Source of the DNA: Gammaproteobacteria bacterium | GTDB lineage: Bacteria > Pseudomonadota > Gammaproteobacteria > Eutrophobiales > Eutrophobiaceae | Length of the DNA: 64,000 nucleotides | Assembly (NCBI GenBank): GCA_028279365.1 | Contig: JANQNX010000014.1 | Location: 393,921-457,920 of the forward strand | Reading direction: 5' to 3' | Part shown: positions 16,078-25,053 of the stretch, one piece after another | Layout of the letters: the number at the start of each line of letters is the position of its first letter | Position numbering within the stretch: position 1 is the first letter of the stretch | Made by a program: the position numbers and the translations under genes | Notes under the pieces: model-generated | Seen by the model: the letters and a program-made list of their open reading frames with translations, nothing else | Told to the model about the DNA's origin: nothing | Databases searched by the model: none

Positions 16078-17142
16078 ATGTCTCATTCAACTAGTAATGT
16101 ATTTTCAATCAAGTTTAGTCAATTAATATTGTTAGCTGTATTCCTGTGTTATGTGTCACCAAAGTATCTATTTGCAGCAGACAAAGTTGCATTTGATGGT
16201 ATGTGTGCCATGGGAATGTCAGTCGGCCAACCTGTCGAGACAGATTGCAGTATTACCTGGAAAGATGAAAACGGCAAAACGTATTGCTTTAGTAACAAAG
16301 ATTCAAAAGTACAGTTTCTGGAAAACCCTGAGTTTAATCTGGTAAAAGCAAACGACTATTTTACTATGAATGATATTCAGAAACTGAGCAAACGAATGCA
16401 ACGTTATCGTAACAAAGACGTTAAACAGTTTCTGAAAAAATATATTGAGACAATAAGTGAGGGAAACTCGGGTTTATATCCGCTTTATGATCCATTAACA
16501 AAAAAAACAGAATCAGTTGTATTTAAGGAAATACAAATGATGCGTACTTTACACGGCTATGGGTTTTTCCCCGATGTCATTTTTCATGATAAAAATGAGC
16601 CCGATAGAAAATATTGGGTTGATTTCTGGTTGAAGCCCAAAGGTGAAAAAGATTTGGAATTGATAGAAACGCGTATTTATAAGGGGCCGAGAAAGTCTGG
16701 TAGTGAATGGCAATTGATGACGCGACAACCTGTGCCTTGGTGGTGGATACCGGCATCTGAACATCCCGGTGAGAGTGAACATAAACGAGGCTGGGAGATT
16801 ATGTCAGCGATTGAACAATATATTATCGAGCAGCGTGATGAAAATGGAATGATTAAATTAACTGTGCCTGATTCGGGAGAACAGGTATCGCTCGAGTATA
16901 TTGGTTTGCATCAACCTGTCAGACGTTTAAAGGATAATGGTCGTTTCTTTGCCTGTACTGATTTTCGTAAAGAGGGTAGTGAAAATGAATATTATGACGT
17001 TGATTTTTGGCTGGATGACGTGACCGGTAATATTAAGGTTGGCGATGTGCGAGTCCATAAAATCCCGGAAAAAATTGATGGAAACTGGGTGCAGATTCCT
17101 AAATATAATTTTGATGATATGGAACATGAGGTTGTTCCATAG
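16078..17142 (+). CDS. Exported YHS-like protein with duplicated VDFWL module, unknown
   Basis: A 354-residue exported protein (signal peptide to about 33, LFAAD), not recognised as a named family. The N-terminal part is YHS-like: FDGMCAMGMSVG (Cys43), then DCSITW (Cys57) and KTYCFSN (Cys70) and an FLENPEF helix. Two later stretches are related to each other: the first around residues 155-215 with RKYWVDFWL and a following basic IETRIYKGPRK segment, the second around 285-345 with EYYDVDFWL, VGDVRVHKIPEK and GNWVQIP. The cysteine motif is shared with the small protein at 15066. Its placement between the cytochrome and the binding proteins suggests a periplasmic role in metal or cofactor handling; this is inference. 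Confidence 0.6.
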   Translation: MSHSTSNVFSIKFSQLILLAVFLCYVSPKYLFAADKVAFDGMCAMGMSVGQPVETDCSITWKDENGKTYCFSNKDSKVQFLENPEFNLVKANDYFTMNDIQKLSKRMQRYRNKDVKQFLKKYIETISEGNSGLYPLYDPLTKKTESVVFKEIQMMRTLHGYGFFPDVIFHDKNEPDRKYWVDFWLKPKGEKDLELIETRIYKGPRKSGSEWQLMTRQPVPWWWIPASEHPGESEHKRGWEIMSAIEQYIIEQRDENGMIKLTVPDSGEQVSLEYIGLHQPVRRLKDNGRFFACTDFRKEGSENEYYDVDFWLDDVTGNIKVGDVRVHKIPEKIDGNWVQIPKYNFDDMEHEVVP

Positions 17143-17184
17143 TCTCAGACGACAATTTCAAATAATAATTAAAATGGAAATCAT

Positions 17185-17976
17185 ATGAAAAAAAAGATAG
17201 CGGGTTTACTTATTATCATCTTGCTTACATGCACGAATGTGCATGCTGAAAATCAAGATATCGAGATTCTGTACTTTGGAACAAAAGAGGATACCGCATT
17301 CATTGGCGTTGGTCAGGGTTTGGAAGATGGCAGTATCGAGAATCAAGGTATTAGCTTTCGAGTCAAAATTGAATCAGAAAATTACAGACCTTACAAAGAC
17401 CTAATACCCAAAGTGATCTTTGCTGCTACCGGTTCCGAATCGATTCGATTGCTTAGTAGCCTCAATCCAGACATTCCAATTTTCAATCTCATTGATGATT
17501 CCGTCATGATAAGAGAGTTATGTCTTCCTAATGTGTTTCATATTATCCCGGGCGAAGATATGCGTTATCACGCTGAAAAAGAATGGCAAACTAAATACCC
17601 TGAAGCAACTTTACAAGCTATGGCCTGGCATCCAGATTTTAATATTGGTAATGCATCGATATTAAACCAAAAATTTCTTGATAAAAGAAAGATGACGCTT
17701 ACAGAACAAGGGTGGTCTGGTTGGGCTGCAGCAAAAATATTTATTGAAAGCCTATTAGCGTTATCTAAAAAACAAGACATGAATTTGATTACATACTTAA
17801 AACGGAATGTATTTTTCAATGTGTATAAAGGTGCACCTGTTAGTTTCAGACCTGATGGTCAATTACGTCAGACATTGTTGATTATCGAAGATGGTCGCTT
17901 AAAAGGCGAAGTACCTGTTGGGAGCAGTAATGACAAAGAGAGTTTGGACAAGCTGGGAGTCTTGCGTTGTAGCTAG
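17185..17976 (+). CDS. Short paralogue of the PQQ-system ABC substrate-binding protein
   Basis: Exported 263-residue protein with a signal peptide ending near VHAEN. It aligns by eye with the 400-residue binding protein at 12882: both have C..NVFHIIP....MR and, near the end, YKG.P(V/L)SFR...QLRQ.LLI. The segment between these blocks is much shorter here, so part of the second lobe of the binding fold seems to be missing. It may be a degenerate or specialised paralogue that has lost ligand binding. The reading frame is clean, with no sign of decay. It precedes the NitT/TauT-type binding protein by 24 bases. Confidence 0.7.
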   Translation: MKKKIAGLLIIILLTCTNVHAENQDIEILYFGTKEDTAFIGVGQGLEDGSIENQGISFRVKIESENYRPYKDLIPKVIFAATGSESIRLLSSLNPDIPIFNLIDDSVMIRELCLPNVFHIIPGEDMRYHAEKEWQTKYPEATLQAMAWHPDFNIGNASILNQKFLDKRKMTLTEQGWSGWAAAKIFIESLLALSKKQDMNLITYLKRNVFFNVYKGAPVSFRPDGQLRQTLLIIEDGRLKGEVPVGSSNDKESLDKLGVLRCS

Positions 17977-18000
17977 GTTTCAAGTGTTGCAGTTACGGTA

Positions 18001-18999
18001 GTGGTTAACAATCATTTAGTTTCAGCAGGATATCTGCAAATACTTTCGTGGATGTATTTGTCTTTTTTCCTTTCTACACATGCCTTCGCGACTCAGGTGC
18101 GAGTAGGTGTGCTTCAATATGGTACTGTTCATTGGGAACTGGATGTGATTAAGCATCACAAGCTTCTTAAAAAGAATGGAATAGAACTTGAAGTCATTAA
18201 AGCGGCCTCCACAAATGCCGTTAATGTGATGCTTCAGAGCGGACATGTTGACCTGGTGGTAGGTGACTGGATTTGGGTATCTCGTCAACGGAATGAAGGT
18301 CGAAATTTCACATCGTTTCCATATTCTCTTGCTGAGGGTAGCCTGATGGTAAACCCTGAGTCCGGAATAAAAAGCATTAATGATTTAAAAGGCAAAAAAG
18401 TCGGTGTTGCCGGAGGTGAAGTTAATAAAAACTGGTTAATTACCCGTGCTTATAGCCTCAGTAAGTCTGGATTTGATCTACAAGAAGTGACTAAGCCTGT
18501 GTTTGCAGCCTCTCCGTTACTTAATCAACTTATGCTGAGAGGTGACTTTGATGCTGTGCTTAATTTTTGGCATTACAGTGCGAAATTGGAAGCAGAGGGA
18601 ATGATACCTTTAATCAGTGTCGATCAGATGTTAGATGATTTATCCATTAACAATTCGATACCCTTATTAGTCTGGGTGTTCAGGCAAGATTGGGCTGATA
18701 AAAACCCTGACGTATTAAATGGGTTTTTAAATGCATCCTTTGAAGCAAAAGAGATATTAATGAATTCAGACAGTGAATGGGAACGAATAGAACCATTAAT
18801 AAAAATAAATGATTCCCAAACACTCAATATATTACGTAAAACATACCTTTCTGGGGTTCCTACAGAATTTGGTGATGCAGAGGTAGAAGCTGCATCAATG
18901 ATATTCAGACTACTTGCAAACCTGGCTGGCAATAAACTGGTTGGTGATAATCCAGAATTTAATAGAGGCACATTTTATACAAAATATAAAATTAATTAA
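18001..18999 (+). CDS. NitT/TauT-family ABC transporter substrate-binding protein
   Basis: Exported 332-residue protein of the SsuA/TauA/NMT1-like type-2 binding fold. Key segments are VRVGVLQYGTVHWELDVI at the N-terminus, MLQSGHVDLVVGDWIW, and SINDLKGKKVGVAGG. The GTG at 18001 is chosen because it gives a full signal peptide ending near AFATQ; the next ATG (18052) would leave one that is too short. It forms an importer with the permease and ATPase that follow without gaps. The ligand is unknown. The gene order next to PQQ genes suggests an organic substrate or cofactor precursor linked to alcohol oxidation. Confidence 0.82.
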   Translation: MVNNHLVSAGYLQILSWMYLSFFLSTHAFATQVRVGVLQYGTVHWELDVIKHHKLLKKNGIELEVIKAASTNAVNVMLQSGHVDLVVGDWIWVSRQRNEGRNFTSFPYSLAEGSLMVNPESGIKSINDLKGKKVGVAGGEVNKNWLITRAYSLSKSGFDLQEVTKPVFAASPLLNQLMLRGDFDAVLNFWHYSAKLEAEGMIPLISVDQMLDDLSINNSIPLLVWVFRQDWADKNPDVLNGFLNASFEAKEILMNSDSEWERIEPLIKINDSQTLNILRKTYLSGVPTEFGDAEVEAASMIFRLLANLAGNKLVGDNPEFNRGTFYTKYKIN

Positions 19000-19000
19000 T

Positions 19001-19756
19001 ATGCCGACATTCAAGAACGGTGAGTTATCAATTAAATTTTTATCAATTGCAGTTTTTATATTGCTATGGCAATTACTTGCCTACTTTTTAAATAATGACT
19101 TGTTACCAGGTCCATTAATCGTTTCGTCCGGTTTTTGGGATCATCTAGTTGAAGACGATCTGCTATTTCATTTGTCAATTACCTTAATGAGGGTTGCTGC
19201 GAGTTTCTTTTTGGCACTTATTATTGGGACATTTGTCGGGGTTATTATGGGAAATTATCCGAAAATTGATTCTGCTCTGGATAGCTTACTTATAATCGGA
19301 TTAAATATACCTGCACTCGTAACAATCATATTGTGTTATGTCTGGTTTGGCTTAAATGAATTTGCTGCGATTTGTGCCGTCGTTGTGAATAAGGTTCCAG
19401 TTGTGATTGTTACCATCAGGGAAGGTGCAAGGGCGATTGATCATAAATTAATGCAAGTAGCTTATACCTTTAAATTAAGTAGAAGAACTATGTTTCAAAA
19501 AGTTTATATACCACAGCTATACCCTTATTTAATCGCTGCATCACGAAGTGGCTTGTCATTAATATGGAAGATAGTATTGGTCGTTGAGCTATTGGGGCGT
19601 AGTGATGGAGTTGGCTTTAAACTGGGTACTTTTTTTCAGTTTTTTGATATCACCAGCATTCTTGTCTACACCCTGGCTTTTGCCCTCGTTGTATTAGTAA
19701 CCGAAAATTGTTTGGTGCAACCAATAGAGTCCAGATTAAGCAGGTGGCGTCTATGA
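19001..19756 (+). CDS. NitT/TauT-family ABC transporter permease
   Basis: Inner-membrane permease of 251 residues with about six hydrophobic helices and the BPD_transp_1 signature, including the cytoplasmic EGARAIDHKLMQVAYTF loop that docks to the ATPase (EAA motif region). The ATG at 19001, directly after the stop of the binding-protein gene, is preferred over an upstream in-frame ATG at 18914 that would overlap that gene and add 29 non-hydrophobic residues. Its last codons overlap the ATPase start (ATGA). Confidence 0.88.
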   Translation: MPTFKNGELSIKFLSIAVFILLWQLLAYFLNNDLLPGPLIVSSGFWDHLVEDDLLFHLSITLMRVAASFFLALIIGTFVGVIMGNYPKIDSALDSLLIIGLNIPALVTIILCYVWFGLNEFAAICAVVVNKVPVVIVTIREGARAIDHKLMQVAYTFKLSRRTMFQKVYIPQLYPYLIAASRSGLSLIWKIVLVVELLGRSDGVGFKLGTFFQFFDITSILVYTLAFALVVLVTENCLVQPIESRLSRWRL

Positions 19757-20547
19757 TCAAGCTTGATGTCGAGGTGCGAAACAAGACTTACTCTTCCAAT
19801 TCTCAATGCATTATAAAAGATTTGGCTTTTTCAGTTTCTGCAGGAGAGTTTGTCAGTTTAATCGGACCCTCCGGCGTTGGTAAATCAACATTACTCAACA
19901 TTATTGGCGAGCTTGATAATCAATTCTATGGTGAAGTAAAAGTGAATAATAGTGTGTTAGCTGAAAATACTAATTCGATAAGAAGAAGTTATATGTTTCA
20001 GGAACCACGATTAATGCCATGGTTAACTGTAAAAGAGAATATCAAATTGGTGATGAAAAAAGATGAAGCCAGTGATGAATTCATTCAACAATTATTATGT
20101 GATGTGGAACTAGATGATAGCGGATCTGCATTTCCATTAGGGTTATCAGGAGGAATGCAGCGTCGTGTGGCTTTGGCCCGTGCATTCTCAATACGTCCGC
20201 AACTCTTGTTAATGGATGAGCCTTTTGTCTCACTTGATTTACCAACAGGAAATCGATTAAGAGATTATTTGATGTCTATCTGGCAGAAAACCAAACCCAC
20301 TGTTATTTTTGTAACCCATGATGTACGTGAAGCTATCCTGTTGTCGGACAGGTTGATTTTTCTGTCTAATAAACCGACCAAAATAATAAAAGAACATAAC
20401 ATTAAACTAAGTCGACCACGCAGTAGTGCCAATCAATCAGATATTGATAGTGAGTTTAATGAGCTTTTAATTCAACATCCGGATATCTTGAGCGGTTATG
20501 TAACTGGTATTCAGGATAATAATGAAACAAAACAAAAAATAGCATGA
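19753..20547 (+). CDS. NitT/TauT-family ABC transporter ATP-binding protein
   Basis: A 264-residue ATPase of the SsuB/TauB type. Walker A is GPSGVGKST, the Q-loop lies in YMFQEPRLMPW, the signature is LSGGMQRR, and Walker B is LLLMDEPF, followed by the switch His in VTHD. The ATG at 19753 gives the usual length and overlaps the permease stop; an in-frame ATG at 19708 would run far into the permease. It overlaps the next ATPase gene by four bases. It energises the importer encoded by 18001-19756. Confidence 0.92.
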   Translation: MIKLDVEVRNKTYSSNSQCIIKDLAFSVSAGEFVSLIGPSGVGKSTLLNIIGELDNQFYGEVKVNNSVLAENTNSIRRSYMFQEPRLMPWLTVKENIKLVMKKDEASDEFIQQLLCDVELDDSGSAFPLGLSGGMQRRVALARAFSIRPQLLLMDEPFVSLDLPTGNRLRDYLMSIWQKTKPTVIFVTHDVREAILLSDRLIFLSNKPTKIIKEHNIKLSRPRSSANQSDIDSEFNELLIQHPDILSGYVTGIQDNNETKQKIA

Positions 20548-21326
20548 ATCAGAATAATCACTCTTATAAATCAAGTCATCCTGTGCTTCAGGTTTCGTCA
20601 GTCAGTAAATCATATGGAAAGCGTAAGGCATTAGATGAAATAACGATGCAGATCAATGCCAGTGAGTTTGTTGCGTTACTTGGACCAAACGGTGCAGGCA
20701 AGACGACATTGTTTCAGTTATTAACAGGTCTATTTGTTGCAGATAATGGTTCAATTATTATTCAAGATTTTGATATTCGACATCATGCCGTTCGTGCATT
20801 AGCCGGAATAGGCATTGTTTTTCAACAAGCTACACTTGATTTGGATTTAACAATTGGTGCCAACCTAAGGTTACATACAAATTTACACGGTATTAACAAA
20901 AAAGAATCACAAAACAGGATACATAAAGAACTCGAACGGCTTGATTTAATAGCGAGAATTAATGATACGGTACGCAGCTTAAGTGGTGGTAATAAACGTA
21001 AGGTAGAGTTAGCGCGAGCATTATTGCATCAACCAGGTTTACTATTAATGGATGAAGCATCCATCGGGCTTGATCCAGCTTCCAGGCAATCCTTGGTTAA
21101 CTATGTCAGAGAATTATGCAGTGATAGAAATGTAGCGGTGTTATGGGCAACACATCTGGTTGATGAAGTGGAGCATGCCGATAAGGTTGTTGTCTTGAAT
21201 CATGGTAAGTTGTTGGCTGATACAACACCAGAACAATTAATAAACCAGACTGATACCGCTGGGATTCATGAAGCTTTCTTAAAACTAACAAATAATAAAC
21301 AGGAAAACAGGGAGATATCGGCATGA
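20544..21326 (+). CDS. PQQ-system ABC exporter ATP-binding protein
   Basis: A 260-residue ATPase of the ABC-2 exporter class, with Walker A GPNGAGKTT, Q-loop IVFQQATLD, signature LSGGNKRKVELARALL, Walker B LLLMDEAS and a His switch in WATHLVDE. This family regularly accompanies PQQ-dependent alcohol dehydrogenases (for example the ped locus of Pseudomonas). Translation is coupled at both ends by ATGA overlaps. Together with the permease at 21323 it forms a second transporter, distinct from the importer just upstream. The exported substrate is unknown. Confidence 0.9.
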   Translation: MNQNNHSYKSSHPVLQVSSVSKSYGKRKALDEITMQINASEFVALLGPNGAGKTTLFQLLTGLFVADNGSIIIQDFDIRHHAVRALAGIGIVFQQATLDLDLTIGANLRLHTNLHGINKKESQNRIHKELERLDLIARINDTVRSLSGGNKRKVELARALLHQPGLLLMDEASIGLDPASRQSLVNYVRELCSDRNVAVLWATHLVDEVEHADKVVVLNHGKLLADTTPEQLINQTDTAGIHEAFLKLTNNKQENREISA

Positions 21327-22132
21327 AGCTAGGTCATGCCATCATGGCCTTACAAGCAATATGCGGCAGGGAAATAAACAAATTTGTTCGTCAACGCGGC
21401 AGATTATTTTCAGCGCTAGTTCGTCCCGCATTGTGGCTATTTGTTTTTGCCGTTGGATTTCAGAATGTGCTCGGTATATCAATCATGGAACCGTATGACA
21501 CCTATATCGTCTATCAGGTTTACATTGTTCCAGGTTTACTGGGAATAATCTTGTTATTTAATGGAATGCAATCTTCACTTGCTATGGTGTATGACAGAGA
21601 AATGGGTTTGATGCGACTGTTATTAACCTCACCTTTACCACGTTGGTATTTATTATTAATGAAATTAATCGCAGGGACGGTCTTGTCAGTTATACAAGCG
21701 TATGCCTTTTTGATTTTATGCGCTATTTTTCAGATCGAATTACCCTGGTCCGGTTGGTTTTATGCCTTACCGGCCTTAATCCTTGGCGCGATGATGCTGG
21801 GTGCAATTGGTCTGGCATTATCTGTCTATATAAAGCAACTGGAAAATTTTGCCGGGACGATGAACTTTGTCATATTCCCTATGTTTTTTGTGTCCTCTGC
21901 ACTTTATCCTTTGTGGAAGCTGGAAGATGCAGGTGCTGACATATTGCATCTTTTAGCAATGTATAACCCCTTTACTCATGTTGTTCAATTAATAAGGTTT
22001 GCATTTTATGGTCAGTTTAATTCAACCAGTTTTGGTGTTGTGACATTTTGTTTAATCGTTTTTTTTAGCTTGGCTGTTTGGGGTTATGACCCACAAAGAG
22101 GAATGACGTTAAGAAAAGGCAAGCCAGGATAG
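21323..22132 (+). CDS. PQQ-system ABC-2 type permease (PedC-like)
   Basis: Inner-membrane ABC-2 permease of 269 residues with six hydrophobic helices. The N-terminus carries the typical GREINKFVRQRGRLFSALVRP amphipathic segment and the C-terminal half has the AMYNPFTHVVQLIRFA motif of the ABC-2 family. It resembles the alcohol ABC permease of ped-type loci. Its start overlaps the ATPase stop codon (ATGA). It is the last gene of the long plus-strand operon, which then converges on the minus-strand regulator at 22161. Confidence 0.88.
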   Translation: MKLGHAIMALQAICGREINKFVRQRGRLFSALVRPALWLFVFAVGFQNVLGISIMEPYDTYIVYQVYIVPGLLGIILLFNGMQSSLAMVYDREMGLMRLLLTSPLPRWYLLLMKLIAGTVLSVIQAYAFLILCAIFQIELPWSGWFYALPALILGAMMLGAIGLALSVYIKQLENFAGTMNFVIFPMFFVSSALYPLWKLEDAGADILHLLAMYNPFTHVVQLIRFAFYGQFNSTSFGVVTFCLIVFFSLAVWGYDPQRGMTLRKGKPG

Positions 22133-22160
22133 ACAGTTGTCCAAACAGGAACCAGGTGTT

Positions 22161-22805
22161 CTATGATGGTAAATTAAAATTAATTGATAAACGGATCAGG
22201 TCAGTAATACTTTTTGCATCAAAATTATTTTTTATTTTATCAATGTGGTTTGAAACAGTTTTTTTTGAAATATTAAGTGTTTTAGCTATAGAGCTTTGTG
22301 TTTGACCATCAATAAGTAATTTAAGAATTTTTATCTGCTGGGAGGTTAAGTTTGAAATGGGGTCATCTAATCTATTTGAATTATCAAATAAACTAATATC
22401 ATAATTTAAGTTATCACTAATGTAGATTTTACCTGTTCGTATTGATTTTATTGCATTTAATAAGTCATCTTTTTTACTGGATTTATGGATATAAGACAAT
22501 GCACCAAGCTTTAAAGATTGAGTAATTAAATAAGGTTCGTCATGCATGCTTAATACTATGATTTTCGCATTACTATCGGCATTTAAAATCATGCGTATAA
22601 TTTCCATGCCGCTTTCTTCTTTTAACGAAAGATCAATAATTAAAAAATCGGGTTTTAGTGATAAATATTGATGATAGGCTTCGGCACCATTCTCACCTTC
22701 CCAGACAACAGTAATATTATGCGCAGCGAGTAATTTACGACAAGCGTCACGAACAATAACATGGTCATCTAGTATTAATGCGCTAAAAAGATCGTTTGTT
22801 CCCAT
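22161..22805 (-). CDS. NarL/LuxR-type response regulator
   Basis: A 214-residue regulator on the minus strand. The receiver has ILDDHVIV, the phospho-acceptor in FLIIDLSLKEESG (the usual MPG after it is replaced), and the late Lys in YIHKSSK. The C-terminal LuxR-type domain begins at LTSQQIKILKLL and has LNISKKTVSNHI. The ATG at 22805 is preferred to a TTG at 22826. It is transcribed divergently from the kinase at 22841, with 35 bases between the two start codons, so both share a promoter region. With the regulator at 24303 it gives one kinase two potential partners. Confidence 0.88.
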   Translation of the reverse strand: MGTNDLFSALILDDHVIVRDACRKLLAAHNITVVWEGENGAEAYHQYLSLKPDFLIIDLSLKEESGMEIIRMILNADSNAKIIVLSMHDEPYLITQSLKLGALSYIHKSSKKDDLLNAIKSIRTGKIYISDNLNYDISLFDNSNRLDDPISNLTSQQIKILKLLIDGQTQSSIAKTLNISKKTVSNHIDKIKNNFDAKSITDLIRLSINFNLPS

Positions 22806-22840
22806 AATAATTTGATTAAAAAACAATAAGATACAAGATA

Positions 22841-24202
22841 ATGAAAGGTAAAGAAGAGGTGGTCAGAAAAAATAACCGGGTTTCTCTAAAAACGCGTTTA
22901 TTACTCATTGTCGTTTTTACTTTATTCATTAGTTTATTCGGGGAAATTTACTTACAAGTGCATAACTGGAGAGAAGCAATCAAATCTGAAGTAGATTCGA
23001 GCTTTAATCTTGCAAAGCACTTGGTAGATAGTGGAATTATCGATGGTCATGCTCAGGATCTCATAACAGAAAGTCGTATTTTAAATGCTTTACAGGGTCT
23101 TAGGCATATTCGATTAATTGTTAAATATAGACATAATGTTAATTTAATTAGCACAGGTAATATAAGTAAATTTCAAGAAGCTGGTGTTCCAGACTGGTTT
23201 GTTAAACTGATCTATCCTTATCAAAATGAATTGCCCCAGGTGGTACTTTCAAACTCGAATATTATCATACAAGCTGACCCGAATGACGAAATAATTGAGG
23301 TGTGGGAAGACTTTCATACTCAATTGATTACTATTGTTTGTTTCTCAATTTTTGTTTCCATATTTATTTATATTGCTCTGTATTTTGGTTTAAAACCATT
23401 AAATAAATTACAAAAAGGTTTTGAAAAACTTGAAACGGGTTCATTTGATGTCAAATTAAGTGAAAATGCAGTGTCTGAATTATCTATTATAAATCATAAA
23501 TTTAATAATATGGTTGATGTGCTGAAACGTACTTCAGAAGACAACTCAATGTTGACAAGGAAAATGCTTAATTTGCAGGAAGAAGAACACAAAGTTATAG
23601 CAAGAGAATTGCATGATGAAATGGCTCCACATTTATTTGGTATTAGAATATCTGCTTCAAATGCAAACTCGTTTATTAAGCAAAAGGAATTCAAAAAACT
23701 ATCGAGTCAATTACAAGATATAGATCGCATTGTAGAAAACTTGCAAAATCAGGTGCGTCGAATGCTGACACGTTTACGACCATTAGTATTAGATGATCTA
23801 ACTATAAAAGATGCAATTTATTCATTGATACAAAAAAAAGAAATTAGTGAGTTGAACATTGACTGGTCTATTGAAATGGAAAATCTAGACGATGCGCTGG
23901 ATGATACAACTAAAGTTAGTTTGTATCGTATTATTCAGGAAAGCATAACAAATATAGTTCGTCATTCTCATGCTTCAAAAGTTGTTGTCATCGTTATGAA
24001 ATCAACAGAGCAGGGAGATTTTCATAACCCTATGTTGAAAATAACATTAGAGGATAATGGTAATGGCATAGCTGAAAATATTAAATTGGGATTTGGGCTG
24101 ATGGGTATTCGAGAAAGGGTGTTGGTTTTAGGAGGAAGTTTTGACATGGTGCAGTCTGATTTAGGCGGAATAAAGTTACAAGTGCAAATCCCTTTAGTTT
24201 AG
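22841..24202 (+). CDS. NarL-family sensor histidine kinase with HAMP domain
   Basis: Membrane kinase of 453 residues. TM1 (about 19-38) and TM2 (161-182) enclose a periplasmic sensor of ~120 residues without a recognised fold. After TM2 come a HAMP domain (to about 235), a HisKA_3 domain with phospho-acceptor His258 (IARELHDEM) and an HATPase domain with SITNIVRHS, EDNGNG and FGLMGIRERV. It resembles the MxaY/MoxY-type kinases of methylotrophs in layout, but such layouts are common. It is divergent from one response regulator and 100 bases upstream of another, so it is probably the sensor for the quinoprotein locus. Confidence 0.9.
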   Translation: MKGKEEVVRKNNRVSLKTRLLLIVVFTLFISLFGEIYLQVHNWREAIKSEVDSSFNLAKHLVDSGIIDGHAQDLITESRILNALQGLRHIRLIVKYRHNVNLISTGNISKFQEAGVPDWFVKLIYPYQNELPQVVLSNSNIIIQADPNDEIIEVWEDFHTQLITIVCFSIFVSIFIYIALYFGLKPLNKLQKGFEKLETGSFDVKLSENAVSELSIINHKFNNMVDVLKRTSEDNSMLTRKMLNLQEEEHKVIARELHDEMAPHLFGIRISASNANSFIKQKEFKKLSSQLQDIDRIVENLQNQVRRMLTRLRPLVLDDLTIKDAIYSLIQKKEISELNIDWSIEMENLDDALDDTTKVSLYRIIQESITNIVRHSHASKVVVIVMKSTEQGDFHNPMLKITLEDNGNGIAENIKLGFGLMGIRERVLVLGGSFDMVQSDLGGIKLQVQIPLV

Positions 24203-24302
24203 CGATAAATTGCAAATCAGGAAAAATTCATATTCTTAATTTAACTATTATTTTATATAGTGTGAATATACTCCCTATAGCTATCAGGAATTCAGTCTCA
24301 GG

Positions 24303-24968
24303 ATGAATAAGAAATACTCAGAAATTGATATTTTATTGATTGATGATCACGATATTGTCGTACAAGGTTGTGAATCAATGCTGAGTAATTCAGGTTTTAA
24401 ATCTGTTCATGTTGAGACAGATTGTGATAAAGCTTTGCAAAATGCGGTAAAAAATAAACCTGATTTAATTGTAGTCGATATTTCCATGCCTGGCATGGGC
24501 GGATTTGGACTTATACGTCGAATTAGAAAAAAACACCTTGATGCAAAGATTATTGTTTTCTCTATGCACGATGATCCGAGCATTGTATCTCGCGTTATAG
24601 AATCCGGTGTAGAAGGCTATGTAAGTAAAACCTGCTCACCACAAAAAATTCTTGAAGCAATCGACTCTGTATTTTCAGGCAATATCTATTTATCCCAAGA
24701 CGTTGCACAGGTTTTAGCACTAGACAAGTTAAATCCAACAAAGAATATTCTCGATAAATTAACACCTAAAGAATATGAGATTTTTGATATGTTGGTAAAT
24801 GGAAGTAATATTTCTAATATCGCTGAAACATTATTTATCAGTAGTAAATCTGTCAGCAATTATATTACTAAAATCAAAACGAAATTAGACGCAAACAGTG
24901 TTGCTGAGTTAGTTCATATTGGTTATAAGCACAATATTACACGGACTGGAACAGATGCTGTAACGTAA
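24303..24968 (+). CDS. NarL/LuxR-type response regulator
   Basis: A 221-residue regulator with intact receiver (LLIDDHDIV, phospho-acceptor in LIVVDISMPGMGG, late Lys in GYVSKTC) and a C-terminal LuxR-type helix-turn-helix (LTPKEYEIFDML, then ISSKSVSNYI). It resembles the regulator at 2763 in the DISMPG and helix-turn-helix regions, suggesting duplication of one two-component module around the locus. It is probably a partner of the kinase ending at 24202. Confidence 0.9.
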   Translation: MNKKYSEIDILLIDDHDIVVQGCESMLSNSGFKSVHVETDCDKALQNAVKNKPDLIVVDISMPGMGGFGLIRRIRKKHLDAKIIVFSMHDDPSIVSRVIESGVEGYVSKTCSPQKILEAIDSVFSGNIYLSQDVAQVLALDKLNPTKNILDKLTPKEYEIFDMLVNGSNISNIAETLFISSKSVSNYITKIKTKLDANSVAELVHIGYKHNITRTGTDAVT

Positions 24969-25053
24969 ATAAGTTTTAGTCGTTTATTATTAATTGAACC
25001 TTTTGATATAGTTTAATTCAACTGTAATAGTTAGAATTTATTAGCACTACAGT

